From Hyphomicrobiaceae bacterium (lineage in GTDB: Bacteria > Pseudomonadota > Alphaproteobacteria > Rhizobiales > Hyphomicrobiaceae): DNA of 64,000 nt. The notes below the pieces were generated by a model. It was given only the letters and a program-made list of their open reading frames with translations, was not told the origin of the DNA and searched no databases. Location of the stretch: contig JALHMC010000005.1 of assembly GCA_022844225.1 (NCBI GenBank), forward strand, positions 94,782-158,781, in the 5' to 3' direction. This document shows, piece after piece, positions 61,847 to 64,000 of the stretch (its first letter is position 1; every line of letters starts with the position of its first letter). A program made the position numbers and the translations under genes.

Positions 61847-63022
61847 ATGTCGATCCCCAACGAATACCCGACACTCAATTTCGGCCTCGGCGAGACGGCG
61901 GACCAGCTGCGCCAGACGGTGCGCGCGTTTGCTGCCGACGAGGTGGCGCCGATCGCGGCAGAGATCGACAAGACGGACCGGTTCCCCCGTGAGCTGTGGC
62001 CCAAGATGGGCGAGCTGGGGCTACATGGCATCACGGTCGAGGAAGAGTATGGCGGCTCCGGCCTCGGCTACCTCGAACACTGCATTGCCGTCGAGGAGAT
62101 TTCGCGCGCCTCGGCTTCCGTCGGCCTGTCCTACGGCGCCCACTCGAACCTCTGCGTCAACCAGATCCGTCGCAACGGCAACGAGGATCAAAAGCAACGC
62201 TACCTGCCGAAGCTGATCTCGGGCGAGCACGTCGGCTCGCTGGCGATGAGCGAGGCCGGGGCCGGCTCCGACGTGGTCTCCATGAAGCTTCGCGCCGACA
62301 AGAAGGGCGATCGCTGGGTGCTCAACGGCACCAAGATGTGGATCACCAACAGCCCCGACGCTCAGGTGATCGTCGTCTACGCCAAGACCGATCCGGCTGC
62401 GGGCTCACGCGGCATCACGGCGTTCATTGTCGAGACCGGCTTCAAGGGCTTCAAGGTGGCGCAGAAGCTCGACAAGCTCGGCATGCGTGGTTCTTCGACG
62501 GGCGAACTCGTATTCGAGGATTGCGAGGTGCCCGCGGAAAACGTGCTTGGAGATATCGGCAAGGGCGTTCGCGTCCTGATGTCCGGCCTCGACTACGAGC
62601 GCAGCGTGCTCGCCGCCGGACCGATCGGCATCATGCAAGCCGCCATGGACGTCGTGGTCCCCTACATCCATGAGCGCAAGCAGTTCGGTCAGTCGATCGG
62701 CGAATTCCAGCTGATCCAGGGCAAGATCGCCGACATGTACACGGAGATGAACGCGGCCAAGGCTTACGTCTACGCCGTGGCCAAGGCCTGTGATCGGGGC
62801 GAGACGGCGCGCAAGGACGCGGCGGGCGCCATCTTGTTCGCGGCAGAAAAGGCGACCAAGATCGCTCTTGACGCGATCCAGATCCTCGGCGGCAACGGCT
62901 ATATCAACGACTATCCGACCGGCCGCCTCCTTCGTGACGCCAAACTCTACGAGATCGGCGCCGGCACCAGCGAAATTCGCCGGATGCTGATCGGGCGCGA
63001 GCTTTTCGAAGAGACGAAATAG
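61847..63022 (+). CDS. ivd: Isovaleryl-CoA dehydrogenase
   Basis: A 391-residue acyl-CoA dehydrogenase that oxidises isovaleryl-CoA to 3-methylcrotonyl-CoA in leucine breakdown, passing electrons to ETF. The IVD-type catalytic base is Glu251, in [16 protein letters not shown], matching human IVD Glu254, and the canonical acyl-CoA dehydrogenase position late in the protein ([12 protein letters not shown]) is non-acidic. Other blocks are the FAD region [15 protein letters not shown] near 135 and the C-terminal [24 protein letters not shown]. The partner mcc/liu genes are not next to it. ATG with AGAGAGCC upstream. Confidence 0.93.
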   Translation: MSIPNEYPTLNFGLGETADQLRQTVRAFAADEVAPIAAEIDKTDRFPRELWPKMGELGLHGITVEEEYGGSGLGYLEHCIAVEEISRASASVGLSYGAHSNLCVNQIRRNGNEDQKQRYLPKLISGEHVGSLAMSEAGAGSDVVSMKLRADKKGDRWVLNGTKMWITNSPDAQVIVVYAKTDPAAGSRGITAFIVETGFKGFKVAQKLDKLGMRGSSTGELVFEDCEVPAENVLGDIGKGVRVLMSGLDYERSVLAAGPIGIMQAAMDVVVPYIHERKQFGQSIGEFQLIQGKIADMYTEMNAAKAYVYAVAKACDRGETARKDAAGAILFAAEKATKIALDAIQILGGNGYINDYPTGRLLRDAKLYEIGAGTSEIRRMLIGRELFEETK

Positions 63023-63047
63023 ACCCTGCGACGTGTCCGAATGTCTC

Positions 63048-63344
63048 TCACGCCTGGATAACGTCGGCCCATTCGGGATGGCGTTGCACTTGCGCGCGCA
63101 CGAACGGACACAGCGGTATGATCTTGAACCCTTCCGCGCGCGCATCGGAGATCAGTCGCTCGACGAGTGTCCGGGCAACGCCCGTGCCTCTCATCGAGTC
63201 TGGCGCCGATGTGTGGTCGGCGATGACCAGCGTCGGTGACGCCCGCGACAAGGTCAACTCGGCTTCCTCCGAATTGCCTTCGACGCGCGCCACGTAGCGC
63301 CCCTTGGTTTCGGTCATCTCGCGCGTGATGGTGATCTCAGCCAT
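63048..63344 (-). CDS. Small GNAT-like acetyltransferase (YjdJ type)
   Basis: A 98-residue protein of the GNAT_acetyltr_2-like family (PF14542), with the compact hydrophobic core VIADHTSAPDSMRGTGVARTLVERL around residue 41 and the family C-terminus KIIPLCPFVRAQVQRHPEW. It lacks the full GNAT acetyl-CoA loop but contains the RGTGVA pyrophosphate-like turn. Function unknown. It lies between ivd and rnhB, both convergent or parallel by chance. Confidence 0.85.
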   Translation of the reverse strand: MAEITITREMTETKGRYVARVEGNSEEAELTLSRASPTLVIADHTSAPDSMRGTGVARTLVERLISDARAEGFKIIPLCPFVRAQVQRHPEWADVIQA

Positions 63345-63410
63345 GTCGGGCGCCTCCAGTCGTGCGATGAGACCCCGCCGTGGAATTGCCGCGCCAGCAG
63401 TCTCCTCGTC

Positions 63411-64000
63411 TCAAACGCCGAGGCCGAGCGCCAGTTGCACCGGCCGGAACGATCGGCGATGCAGCGGTGTAGCTCCATGCCGCTCGAGAGCCGACCGGTG
63501 CTCGGGTGTGCCATAGCCCTTGTGGCGGTCGAAACCATAAGCCGGCCACGAGGCGGCGAGCTCGACCATCAGGCGATCCCGTGTCACCTTGGCGATGATC
63601 GAGGCTGCCGCAATTGACAGGCAGAGCGCGTCGCCTTTGACCAGCGCTCGTCCCTCACAGGCAAGCCGAGGCATCCGGTTGCCGTCGACCAGGGCCAGCC
63701 GAGGCCGAATGGCGAGCGCCGACACGGCTTCGGACATCGCCCAGAACGTCGCATTCAGAATGTTGTCGCGATCAATACGATCGACGTCGGCAATGCCGAT
63801 CCCGACTACGGATGTCGCCACGATGCGAGCGTAAAGTCTCTCTCGCATGTCAGGGTCGAGCGCCTTGGAATCTGCAATGCCCTCAGGCATCGACTGGGGA
63901 TCCAGAATGACGGCTGCGGCGACCACCGGGCCCGCCCACGGACCACGCCCCGCTTCGTCGACGCCGGCCACCGGTGCATGTCCGAGCTTGATCTCGCTCG
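63411..64000 (-). CDS. rnhB: Ribonuclease HII, 5' truncated by the window
   Basis: A protein with at least 196 residues, open to the window end. It removes RNA from RNA-DNA hybrids, including single ribonucleotides. The acidic catalytic residues are seen in [13 protein letters not shown] (Asp, Glu), in LALVDGN (Asp) and in [11 protein letters not shown] (Asp). A GTG at 63971 is possible as a start, but the frame continues upstream ([17 protein letters not shown]) as in longer relatives, so the true start probably lies beyond 64000. Confidence 0.92.
   Translation of the reverse strand, partial: SEIKLGHAPVAGVDEAGRGPWAGPVVAAAVILDPQSMPEGIADSKALDPDMRERLYARIVATSVVGIGIADVDRIDRDNILNATFWAMSEAVSALAIRPRLALVDGNRMPRLACEGRALVKGDALCLSIAAASIIAKVTRDRLMVELAASWPAYGFDRHKGYGTPEHRSALERHGATPLHRRSFRPVQLALGLGV

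Noticed and set aside
1..64000. CRISPR arrays, tRNA or rRNA genes, insertion sequences, prophage
   Set aside because: No repeat-spacer pattern, cloverleaf, rRNA-like or transposase/phage protein sequence was recognised; a covariance or profile search would be needed to exclude small RNA genes.

Overview
The window is one contiguous, G+C-rich stretch of bacterial chromosome. Gene content points to an alphaproteobacterium, most likely of the order Hyphomicrobiales (Rhizobiales). The pointers are an ATP12-type F1-ATPase assembly chaperone, a K+-independent H+-pumping pyrophosphatase next to thiL, an IalB-like protein, a class I fructose-bisphosphate aldolase, a betaine-lipid pathway of rhizobial type and a CrcB-RluC pair. 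Nothing in the window fixes the genus. I saw no rRNA or tRNA gene, transposase, phage gene or CRISPR array, and no clearly broken gene. The genes at both edges are cut by the window: an acyltransferase/acyl-ACP synthetase fusion on the left and ribonuclease HII on the right.

Layout. 1-17.4 kb is housekeeping and small-molecule metabolism: the fatty-acyl recycling fusion, an AEC carrier, nitronate monooxygenase, a MOSC protein, class I aldolase, a cytochrome c, a TauD-type dioxygenase, a Bug-type binding protein, a DedA-like protein, two luciferase-like flavin oxidoreductases, dapD and small secreted proteins. 17.7-24.2 kb carries an outer-membrane beta-barrel protein, hppA, thiL and an M3 oligopeptidase. 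24.3-38.4 kb is mostly catabolic and transport genes (a second TauD-type dioxygenase, a GlcD-like flavoprotein, a crotonase without the usual glutamates, amidase, CoA-transferase, a third luciferase-like oxidoreductase, two MFS and one DMT transporter) with argC among them. 38.4-44.5 kb holds a Crp-type regulator, a His/Tyr-rich secreted protein, rarA, a polysaccharide flippase and a D,D-carboxypeptidase with an unusual basic tail. 44.6-50.9 kb is a tight three-gene operon, hyuA-hyuB-dimethylglycine/sarcosine dehydrogenase-like. 51.0-64.0 kb holds an NTF2-FMO fusion, ATP12, a HAD phosphatase, the btaB-btaA-plcP lipid-remodelling cluster, a receiver-only PhoB-like protein, rluC, crcB, a coiled-coil periplasmic protein, an isoprenylcysteine methyltransferase-like protein, isovaleryl-CoA dehydrogenase, a small GNAT and rnhB.

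The most coherent functional unit is plcP-btaA-btaB (54.5-57.4 kb). PlcP would release diacylglycerol from membrane phospholipid, BtaA would add the homoserine moiety and BtaB would trimethylate it, replacing phospholipid with phosphorus-free betaine lipid. A possible Pho box lies upstream of plcP, and the neighbouring gene encodes a stand-alone receiver that looks like PhoB without its DNA-binding half. The second notable unit couples an ATP-dependent hydantoinase (hyuAB) by overlapping codons to an N-methyl amino acid dehydrogenase, which suggests catabolism of N-methylated hydantoins by way of sarcosine. Two neighbouring palindromic elements with the same architecture but different inner arms follow the aldolase gene, and their origin is not explained by any gene here.
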